From Melioribacteraceae bacterium (GTDB lineage Bacteria; Bacteroidota; Ignavibacteria; Ignavibacteriales; Melioribacteraceae), in NCBI GenBank assembly GCA_019638015.1, contig JAHBUP010000001.1, positions 1,644,424 through 1,708,423 of the forward strand: 64,000 nt of DNA, written 5' to 3'. This document shows, piece after piece, positions 16,320-25,619 of this stretch (the stretch's first letter is position 1; every line of letters starts with the position of its first letter). The notes under the pieces were generated by a model. The model was not told the DNA's origin. It did not search any database and saw nothing but the letters and a program-made list of their open reading frames with translations. Position numbers and translations under genes: made by a program.

Positions 16320-17549
16320 ATGTTAAAACTTGTATTAATATTTCTGCTGGTTAATCTATCCGGGATTATTGTCGCTCAAGGAATCATTATTAAGTCTCTT
16401 CGTTGCTATTCGTCGGTGGATGAAACATCATTCCCAATAATTTCAAAAGATGGGGATCAGAGTTCAATAACAATTGATTTCGACATGCAAGCAGTTCAAT
16501 ACCCTAATCTTGCAATACATTTCCGGTTTTGTGATTCTAATTGGCAGCCTTACGATAACGTCTTTCTGCTAAATCCAATTTATAATACAGAGAACAATAT
16601 TTATCTCGAAAGACTACCGCTAAATATTCGAGGCGCGCAATATCATTACAAAGGAACATTCCCAAATCAAAACGTAACATTCCCATTCTCTGGGAAGTGG
16701 AAGTATTTTATTGTCGATCAATTTGACCGGAGAAAAATATTTGCTGAGGGAAAGTTTTTCGTTGTTAATCCCGAAATAAGAATAAATACAAAACTGTTTA
16801 GGGAAACGCTTCAGAACCGGTTTGATGAATCATCCATAATGAATAGAACTGTGGCGTTGCAAACCTCCTTTATCTTGCCCGATTCACTTTTTCATGTTCA
16901 TCTTAAAAGAGTTGAAATATTTGTAAACCGTAAAATGGATTATCCTATAATAATTGAAAAGTTCGCTAACACACCCGACCAGTTTTTTGAGTGGAACGCA
17001 TCAAATCGTTTTTCTTTTCTCGCAAGAAATATTTATCCAATGAATGAGTATCGTTCAACAGATACCCGCGATTACAATGTGTATAATAGTTCTCTCGTTC
17101 ATGCAAAATTTGGTGAAATAGAAACATCAGATTTTTTCTCTAAGAGAAGAAGAGACTACAACGGAGGTTCTTTTCTTTTGAACCATAGAAATGAGAATGC
17201 AGATTATTTGGAAGTTCAGTTTAGAATGAGGCCTCCAGAGGAGATTACGAAACCTATATTTCTTGTTGGCTCATTCAATAATTGGAAAGTCCTTCCTGAG
17301 TATGAAATGTTTGATGATAATGGATTGCTCAATATATCGGTTGAATTAAAAAGGGGTTATTACGAATATCAGTATGTAACAGCAGATTTAAGAAATGGGC
17401 GGGTAGAAAATATAGATTGGAATATCCTTGAGGGTAATTTTTATGAAACTGTAAATGAATATCATATTTTTCTTTATTACGAAGAGCAGGACAAAGGTAA
17501 TTACGATAAAATTATTGGATACTCAAAAATTATTGGTGGAGCATTATGA
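16320..17549 (+). CDS. Type IX secretion system plug protein (DUF5103)
   Basis: A 409-residue exported protein with a signal peptide (residues 1-20, ending VAQ). The body matches DUF5103: an N-terminal beta domain with ENNIYLERL, then the family stretch NIYPMNEYRSTDTRDYN near residue 245, then a C-terminal carbohydrate-binding-like E-set domain with FLVGSFNNW and YYEYQYV. In Bacteroidota this protein closes the periplasmic side of the SprA pore when no PorV-shuttle complex is docked. Its partner SprA is encoded 11 kb downstream in this window. The stop overlaps the next gene by ATGA. Confidence 0.85.
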   Translation: MLKLVLIFLLVNLSGIIVAQGIIIKSLRCYSSVDETSFPIISKDGDQSSITIDFDMQAVQYPNLAIHFRFCDSNWQPYDNVFLLNPIYNTENNIYLERLPLNIRGAQYHYKGTFPNQNVTFPFSGKWKYFIVDQFDRRKIFAEGKFFVVNPEIRINTKLFRETLQNRFDESSIMNRTVALQTSFILPDSLFHVHLKRVEIFVNRKMDYPIIIEKFANTPDQFFEWNASNRFSFLARNIYPMNEYRSTDTRDYNVYNSSLVHAKFGEIETSDFFSKRRRDYNGGSFLLNHRNENADYLEVQFRMRPPEEITKPIFLVGSFNNWKVLPEYEMFDDNGLLNISVELKRGYYEYQYVTADLRNGRVENIDWNILEGNFYETVNEYHIFLYYEEQDKGNYDKIIGYSKIIGGAL

Positions 17550-18556
17550 AAAAAATTAAAACCGCGGTTGTTGGAACCGGGCACCTCGGAAAAATTCACA
17601 CAAAACTTTTTAAAGATGTAGAAAATTGCGAATTGTTTGGGATTTATGATGTCGATTTAGAAAGAGCGAAAAATGTCGCAGAGGAATTCGGATTGAAATA
17701 CTTTGAAGATTATCCAGAACTTTTGAATAATGTTGATGCGGTAGATATTGTGGCTACCACCAGCGCTCATTATGATTTAGTGAAAAAAGCGTTTGAGGCC
17801 GGTAAACATGTATTTGTAGAAAAACCAATTACAGCTCAAATATGGGAGGCGGAAGAACTTGTTAAAATTGCAGATGAAAAAAAACTGACTTTTCAAGTTG
17901 GACACATCGAAAGGTTTAATCCAGCACTAATTTCTTTAGAAAAATATAAACTCAATCCGATGTTTATTCAAACCGATAGACTTGCACAATTTAATCCACG
18001 CGGAACCGATGTTGCAGTCGTGCTAGATTTAATGATTCATGATATTGATATAATTTTAAGTCTTGTTAAAAGTGAAGTAAAGAATGTTAGTGCTAGCGGG
18101 GTGCCGGTAGTTTCTGAAACAATTGATATTGCCAACGCGAGAATTGAATTTGAAAATGGAGCTATAGCTAATGTTACGGCATCTCGAATTTCCCAAAAGA
18201 AAATGAGAAAGATGAGAATGTTTCAGCGTGATACTTATATCTCGCTCGATTTTACTTCCGGTGCTTCAGAAGTTTTTAGATTAGTTGATCCGGTTGAACT
18301 TCCCGCTAATGGAGGATTTATTTCATTTGGAGAAATTGGTGTAGGGGACAAAAAGAAAGCGGTAATATATGAACAGCCGGAACATAAAGAAGTAAACGCG
18401 CTTAAATTTGAATTGGAATTATTTATTGAAGCAATCCTTGAAAATAAAGTACCAGTTGTAAGCGGTCACGATGGACTGAAGGCGTTAAAGGTTGCGGAAA
18501 TGATTATCAAAAAAATTCAGGAGTCAATTGAAAATGCGAAGAAGTTTTTTATTTAG
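17546..18556 (+). CDS. Gfo/Idh/MocA-family NAD(P)-dependent oxidoreductase
   Basis: A 336-residue enzyme with an N-terminal Rossmann domain (GTGHLG at residues 10-15) and the diagnostic E92-K93-P94 motif that contacts the nicotinamide and substrate. The C-terminal alpha/beta domain includes GHIERFNP. Most members oxidise or reduce a sugar or sugar nucleotide hydroxyl. Its place between Plug and LptD genes invites a role in envelope sugar chemistry, for instance a UDP-amino-sugar 3-dehydrogenase as in GnnA, but no partner aminotransferase is next to it. Family secure, substrate open. Confidence 0.85.
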   Translation: MKKIKTAVVGTGHLGKIHTKLFKDVENCELFGIYDVDLERAKNVAEEFGLKYFEDYPELLNNVDAVDIVATTSAHYDLVKKAFEAGKHVFVEKPITAQIWEAEELVKIADEKKLTFQVGHIERFNPALISLEKYKLNPMFIQTDRLAQFNPRGTDVAVVLDLMIHDIDIILSLVKSEVKNVSASGVPVVSETIDIANARIEFENGAIANVTASRISQKKMRKMRMFQRDTYISLDFTSGASEVFRLVDPVELPANGGFISFGEIGVGDKKKAVIYEQPEHKEVNALKFELELFIEAILENKVPVVSGHDGLKALKVAEMIIKKIQESIENAKKFFI

Positions 18557-19136
18557 TATATCAATACTGATCATTATTTCCGGGTGTTCAGTATTACAGA
18601 CTTTTGAAAATATTGCGAGACTAAAGTACAAGATTCATTCTGCCTCAGATTACCAGATTAGCGGAATTAATCCCTTAAACAAAAAATCCTTAAAAGATTT
18701 TTCTGCCTTGGAAATGTTAAAATTGACAAGTGCAGTCGCAAAAGGGAGTATGCCTTTGGTTTTTACTCTCAATATTGAAGCAAAAAATCCTAATGATGGC
18801 GCATCGGGTTCACCAAGAACTGATATTAGCATAACTTCGTTACCCTGGAAATTATTTGTTAATGATAATCAGTTAGTGGCTGGAAATATCAGCGAACCGA
18901 TATTTGTACCGGGCAAAGGAGAATCGATGTTAATTCCTATAAAGATTGAATTCGATATCCTGAAATCTTTAAAGGATAGAAGTTTGGAAGATGTATTTAA
19001 TTTATTATTAAATGTTGGTGGAGTAGATGGTTCTACTTCCAATCTAAAATTGAAAATACAACCTGTTCTCGGAACACCGGTTGGTAATATTGGATATCCT
19101 TCAGAAATTACTGTAGTTGATAAGACTTTTAATTAG
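18534..19136 (+). CDS. Lipoprotein with LEA type 2-like domain
   Basis: About 200 residues, starting with a basic and hydrophobic signal sequence and a lipobox ending in ISG-Cys (Cys at about residue 18), so probably lipid-anchored. The rest is a single beta-sandwich-like domain with a TLNIEAKNPN segment, reminiscent of LEA_2/WHy lipoproteins. I chose the ATG at 18534, ten bases after AGGAG (18519-18523); a TTG at 18528 sits too close to it. The start overlaps the oxidoreductase gene by 23 bases. Possibly a periplasmic partner in LPS or surface assembly, by neighbourhood only. Confidence 0.7.
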   Translation: MRRSFLFSISILIIISGCSVLQTFENIARLKYKIHSASDYQISGINPLNKKSLKDFSALEMLKLTSAVAKGSMPLVFTLNIEAKNPNDGASGSPRTDISITSLPWKLFVNDNQLVAGNISEPIFVPGKGESMLIPIKIEFDILKSLKDRSLEDVFNLLLNVGGVDGSTSNLKLKIQPVLGTPVGNIGYPSEITVVDKTFN

Positions 19137-19164
19137 ACAATACTGCTAGCGTTCAAATTCAAAT

Positions 19165-21738
19165 ATGAAAAAAAATTTTTATCTGTTTTTTCTTTTCCCA
19201 ATATTTTTATCTGCTCAGCAGAGTGATACTCTTTTCTCCAAAAATGAGAAAAATATTTCAAGTGATTCTATTCAAGTTGCTGATACTATTAAATCGAAAA
19301 AAAGTGATATAGATGCAATAGTTTTTGCTTCAGCTTCCGATTCTCTGATCTTCAATGTTAAGAATAAAATGATGTATGTTCATGGGAAGGGGGAATTAAA
19401 GTATAAAACCACAGAATTAAAAAGCGGAAAAATAGTAGTTGATTATAATACAAATGAATTAGAGGCTCTTGGTTTTGAAGTAAACCCGGGTACCGATTCT
19501 GTACGAGTTGAGCAAACACCATTATTAGTTGAAGGAAATGATAATTATGAAGGATCAAGGATACTTTATAATTTTAAGAATCAGCGTGGCTTTATATCGC
19601 TTGCAAAAAACAAAAAAGATGAGCAACGCTACGAAGGCGCAAAAGTAAAAAAAGTAGATAAAAATACATTCTTTATTGATGATGGAATTTTTACCACTTG
19701 CGAGAATGATACTCCACATACCTACTTTTCAGCAGATAAAATGAAAATCATTCAAAAGGATAAAATTATTGCGCGATGGATTTTTATGCATATCGGAGGA
19801 GTTCCCGTCCCAATCCCACTTCCATTCGCTGTATTCCCAAATGAAACCGGAAGACGCTCAGGCATAATAATCCCCGGTTACGGTCAATCGGCTCTGCGGG
19901 GACAGTATTTCACAAACTTTGGATACTTTTTTGCACTTAGCGATTATTTTGATCTAGCACTCACAGGAGATTATTATACAAAAGGTGGGTGGGGTGCGCG
20001 TAATAGGGTTCGCTATGCGAAAAGATATAGTTTTTCAGGACAATTAAATGCAGGTTATTCAAAAATATTGATTGGCGAACCGAACGATACTGAAAGAAGG
20101 GAACAGACTGATTGGAATGTTTCCTGGTATCATAATCAGCAAATAGACCCAAGCTCGCGGCTTGATGCTAATCTTCAATTTGTTTCATCAAACTTTTATT
20201 CAAATAACAGCATAAATTTTAATGACCTATTATCTCAAGACATTATTTCGAATGCATCTTATAGTAAATATTGGGAACAGTCTGGTACAAGTCTTTCTTT
20301 AAATTATAGCCGCACTCAAAAATTGCAAACTGGAGATATTTATGAATCGCTCCCAAATATCAGCTTTTCAAAATCAATCACTTATCCATTCAAAAGAGAT
20401 GATGTTGAGTCGTTGAGCGATCAAAAATGGTACGAATATATTAATTATTCATATAATGGACAGTTCACGAACCAGAGAAATAAGGAGAAGGGACAATTAA
20501 AAATTAGAGGCGGGTTTCAACACAATCTTTCTGTGAGCGCTTCTCCAAAAGTTGGATATTTCAGTGTCTCTCCATCTATAAATTATAATGAAAAATGGTA
20601 TAACAAAAGAACTAAACTGGAAAATCAGACTTTTACTAAAGTAAATAGAGAAACCGGTCAAATAACCTCGTACGATTCAACAGTTGCAAAAACAATTAAT
20701 GAATTAAATTTTGTGCGTACATTTGATTTGAGCATTTCTGCTTCCACAAAATTGTACGGGGTTATGCAGCCCAATTTATTTGGAGTAGAAGCATTCAGAC
20801 ATACGTTAATCCCATCCATCTCATATAATTATAATCCGAATTTCTCAGACGAGGTCTGGGGATATTATGAAACTTTTAAGGATGCTGAATGGAAGGAGAT
20901 ACGCTATGATAAATATTCCGGTGAAATTTTTGGCGGTGTAAATGATTATGAAAGCCAGAATATCAGCCTCTCCGTTGGTAATGATTTTGAAATGAAAATG
21001 GCAAAAGCCGCAGGAGATACTACAAGAGAACAAACAAAGGTTCGCTTGCTCAATTTTAGTTTGAGCACTTCTTATAATTTTGCTAAAGATAGTGTAAAAC
21101 TAAGCGACTTAAGTTTGAGTTACAGAACTCAAATTGGTGATTGGGTAAATTTTAGCGGCTCATCATCATATACTTTTTACCATGTTGAAAATGGGAAGCG
21201 CTTCAACCGGTATTTAGTTTCTGAGGGAAGAGGACTTTTTAGATTAACAAATTTTGGTTTTTCAATTTCAACAACTTTGAGCGGAGATAAACTTAAATCT
21301 GAAAATGAAAAAGAAACTAAAGTAAATGAATCGAATGATGTCATTAGTTTTGAAAGAAAGAATTTTAATTCAATATACGATGAAAAAAAATCGGCAGACT
21401 TTTCCATCCCCTGGAATCTATCATTAAGTTATAATTACAATATCTCGAAGTACGATCCAAGTGTTGTAAATAAATATTCTAATGTTAGTACAGATTTAAG
21501 TTTTTCTCTCACAAAAAATTGGAAATTTACGGTTCGTGCCGGATATGATTTCGACCGCAAAGAAGTGACCGCACCACAAATCACAATCTTCCGAGATCTT
21601 CATTGTTGGGAAATGAATTTTACCTGGAATCCTTCCGGTTTCTACCGTGGTTACCGTTTCGAAATTAGAATGAAAGCACCTGAACTTCAAGATATTAAAG
21701 TAACAAAATCGGGCGGACTCTTCTCAGGACGCAGATAA
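19165..21738 (+). CDS. lptD: LPS assembly outer-membrane protein LptD (OstA)
   Basis: An 857-residue outer-membrane protein that inserts LPS into the outer leaflet. It has a signal peptide (residues 1-18, ending SAQ), an OstA/LptA-like N-terminal jelly-roll (about 50-230, with YVHGKGELKYKTTELKSGKI), and a long C-terminal beta-barrel of alternating aromatic and polar strands. The segment GVPVPIPLPFAVFPNETGRRSGIIIPGYG is the characteristic start of the barrel in Bacteroidota LptD. It lacks the two adjacent Cys pairs typical of E. coli. Its neighbours include Plug and a lipoprotein; LptE is not identified. Confidence 0.88.
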   Translation: MKKNFYLFFLFPIFLSAQQSDTLFSKNEKNISSDSIQVADTIKSKKSDIDAIVFASASDSLIFNVKNKMMYVHGKGELKYKTTELKSGKIVVDYNTNELEALGFEVNPGTDSVRVEQTPLLVEGNDNYEGSRILYNFKNQRGFISLAKNKKDEQRYEGAKVKKVDKNTFFIDDGIFTTCENDTPHTYFSADKMKIIQKDKIIARWIFMHIGGVPVPIPLPFAVFPNETGRRSGIIIPGYGQSALRGQYFTNFGYFFALSDYFDLALTGDYYTKGGWGARNRVRYAKRYSFSGQLNAGYSKILIGEPNDTERREQTDWNVSWYHNQQIDPSSRLDANLQFVSSNFYSNNSINFNDLLSQDIISNASYSKYWEQSGTSLSLNYSRTQKLQTGDIYESLPNISFSKSITYPFKRDDVESLSDQKWYEYINYSYNGQFTNQRNKEKGQLKIRGGFQHNLSVSASPKVGYFSVSPSINYNEKWYNKRTKLENQTFTKVNRETGQITSYDSTVAKTINELNFVRTFDLSISASTKLYGVMQPNLFGVEAFRHTLIPSISYNYNPNFSDEVWGYYETFKDAEWKEIRYDKYSGEIFGGVNDYESQNISLSVGNDFEMKMAKAAGDTTREQTKVRLLNFSLSTSYNFAKDSVKLSDLSLSYRTQIGDWVNFSGSSSYTFYHVENGKRFNRYLVSEGRGLFRLTNFGFSISTTLSGDKLKSENEKETKVNESNDVISFERKNFNSIYDEKKSADFSIPWNLSLSYNYNISKYDPSVVNKYSNVSTDLSFSLTKNWKFTVRAGYDFDRKEVTAPQITIFRDLHCWEMNFTWNPSGFYRGYRFEIRMKAPELQDIKVTKSGGLFSGRR

Positions 21739-21853
21739 AATAACTCTGTGGACTTGGCGTTCTCTTCGTTTAACCCTCAATGCTATTACAAAAAACAGTT
21801 GTTTGTATTAAACTTTTACATATTTATATATGTTATTAATTAAAAAATGTAAC

Positions 21854-23107
21854 ATGAAAAAGAAAGTAGTAATAATTGGTGGTGGATTTGGCGGTTTAAC
21901 TACCGCAAAAAAACTTGGCAAGAGTGACCATGAAGTAATTCTTATTGATAAGACCAACCATCACTTGTTTCAACCACTGTTGTACCAGGTTGCTACGGCC
22001 GCACTTTCTCCCGCAGATATTGCCGCACCCTTACGATCGATTTTAAGAAATCAAAAATATACAAAAGTTGTTATGGGGGAAGTAACCCGGATAGATGTAA
22101 ATTTGAAAAAAGTCCACATGGGTGAAAGTGAAATTGAGTTCGACTATTTAGTAGTATCAATTGGATCTCAACATTCATATTTCGGAAAAATTGAGTGGGA
22201 AAACTATGCCCCGGGATTAAAAACTATATCGGATGCGCTTTCAATTAGGGAACGAGTTTTAATTTCTTTTGAAAAAGCAGAACGAGCAACATCACCTTCA
22301 GTTATTGAAAAATATACAACATTCGTAATTGTGGGGGGAGGCCCTACCGGAGTAGAGATTGCCGGCGCGCTTGCCGAAATTGCCAAAAAAACTATGTTAA
22401 AGGATTTTAGGAATATTGATCCTTCAAAAACTAAAATTATTCTTGTAGAAGCCGGTAATTATATTTTATCAGCTTATGATCCCACACTTAGTCAAAATGC
22501 AAAAAAAGCTCTTGAAGAAATGGGAGTAACTGTTTTAACCAACCGTAAAGTGAATGAAATTAACAGTAGAGGGGTTATTATAGATGATCAGTTCATCGAA
22601 ACAGAAAATATTATTTGGGCGGCTGGTAATGAAATCCCTAGTGTAATTAAAACTCTCGATGCAAAAACTGATAACGCGGGAAGAGTAATAGTTCAAGATG
22701 ATTTATCAATTCCAAATAATTCGGATGTATTTGTAATTGGAGATGCTGCGTTAGTGCTTGATGAAAATCAAAAACCATTACCCGGTGTCTGCCCCGTTGC
22801 AATTCAGCAAGGAAATTATGTTGCTAAATTAATAAGTAGGGAAATTCCAGTCGAAAAAAGAAAAGCATTTAAATATTTTGATAAAGGCAGCATGGCTACT
22901 ATTGGTAGAGCGCGTGCAGTCATGCAGTTAGGAAAAATTAAGATTTCGGGATTTTTAGCCTGGCTAGCTTGGGTATTTATTCATATCCTCTATCTTATCG
23001 GCTTTCGCAATAGATATAAAGTCTTAGCCGAATGGATATGGTTTTATATAAGCCATAGAAATGGAATACGCTTGATCACTAACAAAAATTTATCACAATT
23101 AAATTAA
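21854..23107 (+). CDS. ndh: Type II NADH dehydrogenase-like FAD oxidoreductase
   Basis: About 417 residues with a classic FAD loop GGGFGG near the N-terminus, a second dinucleotide loop (VGGGPTGVEIAGAL near residue 160) and the late FAD contact VIGDAA. The C-terminus has hydrophobic, amphipathic helices (ISGFLAWLAWVFIHILYLIG), typical of NDH-2 enzymes that pass electrons from NADH to quinone at the membrane without pumping protons. I prefer the ATG at 21854, right before KKKVVIIGGG; an upstream in-frame ATG at 21830 would add eight residues. It runs towards the amidase gene and overlaps it by nine bases. Confidence 0.87.
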   Translation: MKKKVVIIGGGFGGLTTAKKLGKSDHEVILIDKTNHHLFQPLLYQVATAALSPADIAAPLRSILRNQKYTKVVMGEVTRIDVNLKKVHMGESEIEFDYLVVSIGSQHSYFGKIEWENYAPGLKTISDALSIRERVLISFEKAERATSPSVIEKYTTFVIVGGGPTGVEIAGALAEIAKKTMLKDFRNIDPSKTKIILVEAGNYILSAYDPTLSQNAKKALEEMGVTVLTNRKVNEINSRGVIIDDQFIETENIIWAAGNEIPSVIKTLDAKTDNAGRVIVQDDLSIPNNSDVFVIGDAALVLDENQKPLPGVCPVAIQQGNYVAKLISREIPVEKRKAFKYFDKGSMATIGRARAVMQLGKIKISGFLAWLAWVFIHILYLIGFRNRYKVLAEWIWFYISHRNGIRLITNKNLSQLN

Positions 23108-23860
23108 TTTCATATCATTTAAAAACGGTAGATCATTGCGGACTTTCAAAACTTCTTCCAAATTTAGATCGACTTCAAAAATGTTTACATTTTCGTCAGC
23201 AATAAAAGCTGGAGTACCCATTGGATCAAAAACTGCGCTCGCCCCGCAATAATTATATTTTGGGTCATCTCCCGTTCTGTTAACTCCTATCATATAAAAT
23301 TGATTTTCTATTGCTCTGGCTTTTAGTAATGATTTCCAATGCTCAATTCTTGGAATGGGCCAGTTAGCTATGTTAATCATTAAATCAACTTTTTCTTTAG
23401 CATATAAACGGTACAATTCCGGAAATCTCAGATCATAGCAAACACTTAAACCAATTTTAGTTTTGTTAATCTCGGTAATCACTAATTCATTACCGGCATT
23501 ATAGAATCTGGTTTCATTGGCCATACTAAATGGGTGCACTTTTCTGTACCTAGCGTGTACTAATCCAAATTCATCGAAATGAACTAACGAATTAAAAATT
23601 TTATTATCGTCGTATTCAATTAACCCGGCAAAAATATTTGTTTTGAGCTTTGAGGCCAATTTCATAAAATAAGTGTGTGAAATTCCGGCTAAATCTTCTG
23701 CAAACTTTTGGGAATTCATAGTAAAGCCGGTTAGGGTTAATTCGGGAAAGATAATCAGGTCAAACTGAGAGGTGTTTTTAGTAATTAACTTTTCAATTAA
23801 TTCTATATTTTTTTCGGGTGCCTCCCATATTGGGGAGTATTGAAATAATCCTACTTTCAT
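23099..23860 (-). CDS. Nitrilase-superfamily amidase (Nit2/omega-amidase-like)
   Basis: A 253-residue cytoplasmic C-N hydrolase. The Glu-Lys-Cys triad is in place: E40 in FPELTLTGF, K107 in RYRKVHPF, C141 in SVCYDLRFPELY. The RFPELYR context fits the Nit2/YafV branch, which removes ammonia from alpha-ketoglutaramate or alpha-ketosuccinamate, by-products of transaminase reactions. Its 3' end overlaps ndh by nine bases in tail-to-tail orientation; it is divergent from the SpmA/SpmB gene. Confidence 0.88.
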   Translation of the reverse strand: MKVGLFQYSPIWEAPEKNIELIEKLITKNTSQFDLIIFPELTLTGFTMNSQKFAEDLAGISHTYFMKLASKLKTNIFAGLIEYDDNKIFNSLVHFDEFGLVHARYRKVHPFSMANETRFYNAGNELVITEINKTKIGLSVCYDLRFPELYRLYAKEKVDLMINIANWPIPRIEHWKSLLKARAIENQFYMIGVNRTGDDPKYNYCGASAVFDPMGTPAFIADENVNIFEVDLNLEEVLKVRNDLPFLNDMKLI

Positions 23861-23963
23861 ACAAACTCCAATAATTCTTCAATTGAAAAATAAAGAAAAG
23901 AAATTTGCTTTCCGCTCTCTCTATTTTAGTTTAGATTTACACCATAAAAAATTGAGCACACTT

Positions 23964-25553
23964 ATGTTAAATTATATTTGGTTAGCTTTAATATTTTTGG
24001 GCATCTCCGCGGCGGTAACTCTTGATTTAAAAGATAGTATTAACGACAAATATAAAAATGGGAAAGAGTTTCCAGTTACAGTGGAATATTTTGAACATAA
24101 TGAAGAAGCTGATGTTTATGTTGATGGCATTGAATTCAATAATTTTTATTCTGTAAAAGCAATTGAGGATTTTAACTTCAAAGCGAAGATTTCTCAAAAG
24201 TCAGCTTCAAAAGAGTATTCCTTTTTTGTATCAAGTACAAATAAATTTCCAGCCACCTGGAAAGATATGGCACGCGCAAATGGGAAAGAGGAGGACCTCT
24301 CCGGCACTTTAAAAATTATCAGTAAGATTGATTCAAATTCTTATAAAGCTGTATTAGTGCTTGAAAAAATATCTTTTATTAAAATGAAAGAGGTTACAAA
24401 CGCCGCAATTGATTACGCATCAACTGCAGTAAATATTGCACTCGGACTAATCGGTATTATGGCTTTATGGTTGGGTATCATGAAGATAGGAGAGAGTGCT
24501 GGTTTGATTTCAAAAATTGCCAAATCAATTAAACCGGTAACAAAGTTTTTATTCCCCGATGTACCGCAGGATCATCCCGCAGTCGGTTCAATAATTATGA
24601 ATATCTCTGCGAATATGCTGGGACTTGGCAACGCCGCGACCCCTTTCGGATTAAAAGCGATGGAGGAGTTAGATTCTCTAAATGAAAACAAAGGAACTGC
24701 AACCAATGCAATGTGTACTTTCTTAATAATCAATACTGCGGGATTAACATTAATTCCTGCAACAGCAATTGCTATTAGAGCCGCCTCGGGGAGTAGTGAT
24801 CCGGCAATAATTATTGGTACCTCATTTTTTGGAGCGCTATGCGCAACAATTACCGGAATAACAGCGGCAAAAATTTTGGAAAAATTTTCAATAAATAATT
24901 TCAATTTTTTGCACTGGATGAAAAGCAATACAAAATTCATCCTGGCAATATTAGTGTTTATGAGTGTTATTATAGCGGCAATTACACTTAAATTATTTAC
25001 CGTAATTAATGTTGAAGTGATTCGTTCCGTAATTCAAGTGTTTTCATCGGCGGCAATACCAGTAATAATTTTATCATTTGTTATTTATGGCGCAGTTAAA
25101 AAAGTAAAGATTTATGAAACATTTGTGGATGGTGCTAAAGAAGGTTTCAACATAGCAATTAGAATTATTCCATTCTTAGTTGCAATGCTTGTGGCAATTG
25201 GAATATTTAGAACCGGCGGAGCAATGGATTATCTAATTTGGGCGCTTTCTCCCATAACCGGATTGATTGGATTTCCCGCCGAAGCATTGCCTATGGCTTT
25301 AATGAGACCACTCTCTGGGAGCGGCGCACTTGGTATAATGTCGGAAACACTAAATGCCTATGGCCCCGATTCATTTATTGGACTTTTAACTTCAACAATT
25401 ATGGGAAGTACCGAAACAACATTTTATGTATTGGCACTTTATTTCGGAGCGGTAAATATCAAAAAAACAAGACATGCGGTCGCAGCAGGAGTACTAGCCG
25501 ATATAGCTGGAATATTAGCCGCACTATTTATCGTTAGAATTATTTTTGGATAA
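23964..25553 (+). CDS. SpmA-SpmB-type fused nucleoside-recognition (Gate) membrane protein
   Basis: About 529 residues. It joins two Gate domains that are separate spmA and spmB genes in Bacillus. Helix 1 (LNYIWLALIFLGISAAV) is followed by an insert of about 100 soluble residues rich in charged and aromatic residues. The first Gate core then has GLGNAATPFGLKAM near residue 220 and the second ends with the MGSTETTFYVLALYFG segment. Role in non-sporulating bacteria is unknown; small-molecule transport or sensing has been proposed. I chose the ATG at 23964 (MLNYIW) over a TTG at 23883 because family proteins begin there. It is alone in its transcript. Confidence 0.82.
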   Translation: MLNYIWLALIFLGISAAVTLDLKDSINDKYKNGKEFPVTVEYFEHNEEADVYVDGIEFNNFYSVKAIEDFNFKAKISQKSASKEYSFFVSSTNKFPATWKDMARANGKEEDLSGTLKIISKIDSNSYKAVLVLEKISFIKMKEVTNAAIDYASTAVNIALGLIGIMALWLGIMKIGESAGLISKIAKSIKPVTKFLFPDVPQDHPAVGSIIMNISANMLGLGNAATPFGLKAMEELDSLNENKGTATNAMCTFLIINTAGLTLIPATAIAIRAASGSSDPAIIIGTSFFGALCATITGITAAKILEKFSINNFNFLHWMKSNTKFILAILVFMSVIIAAITLKLFTVINVEVIRSVIQVFSSAAIPVIILSFVIYGAVKKVKIYETFVDGAKEGFNIAIRIIPFLVAMLVAIGIFRTGGAMDYLIWALSPITGLIGFPAEALPMALMRPLSGSGALGIMSETLNAYGPDSFIGLLTSTIMGSTETTFYVLALYFGAVNIKKTRHAVAAGVLADIAGILAALFIVRIIFG

Positions 25554-25619
25554 TTTGGGCTTTACCAGTTTGAATGTGCTGTTATTATTACTATTTTTTC
25601 ACAAAAACATTAGAATAAT

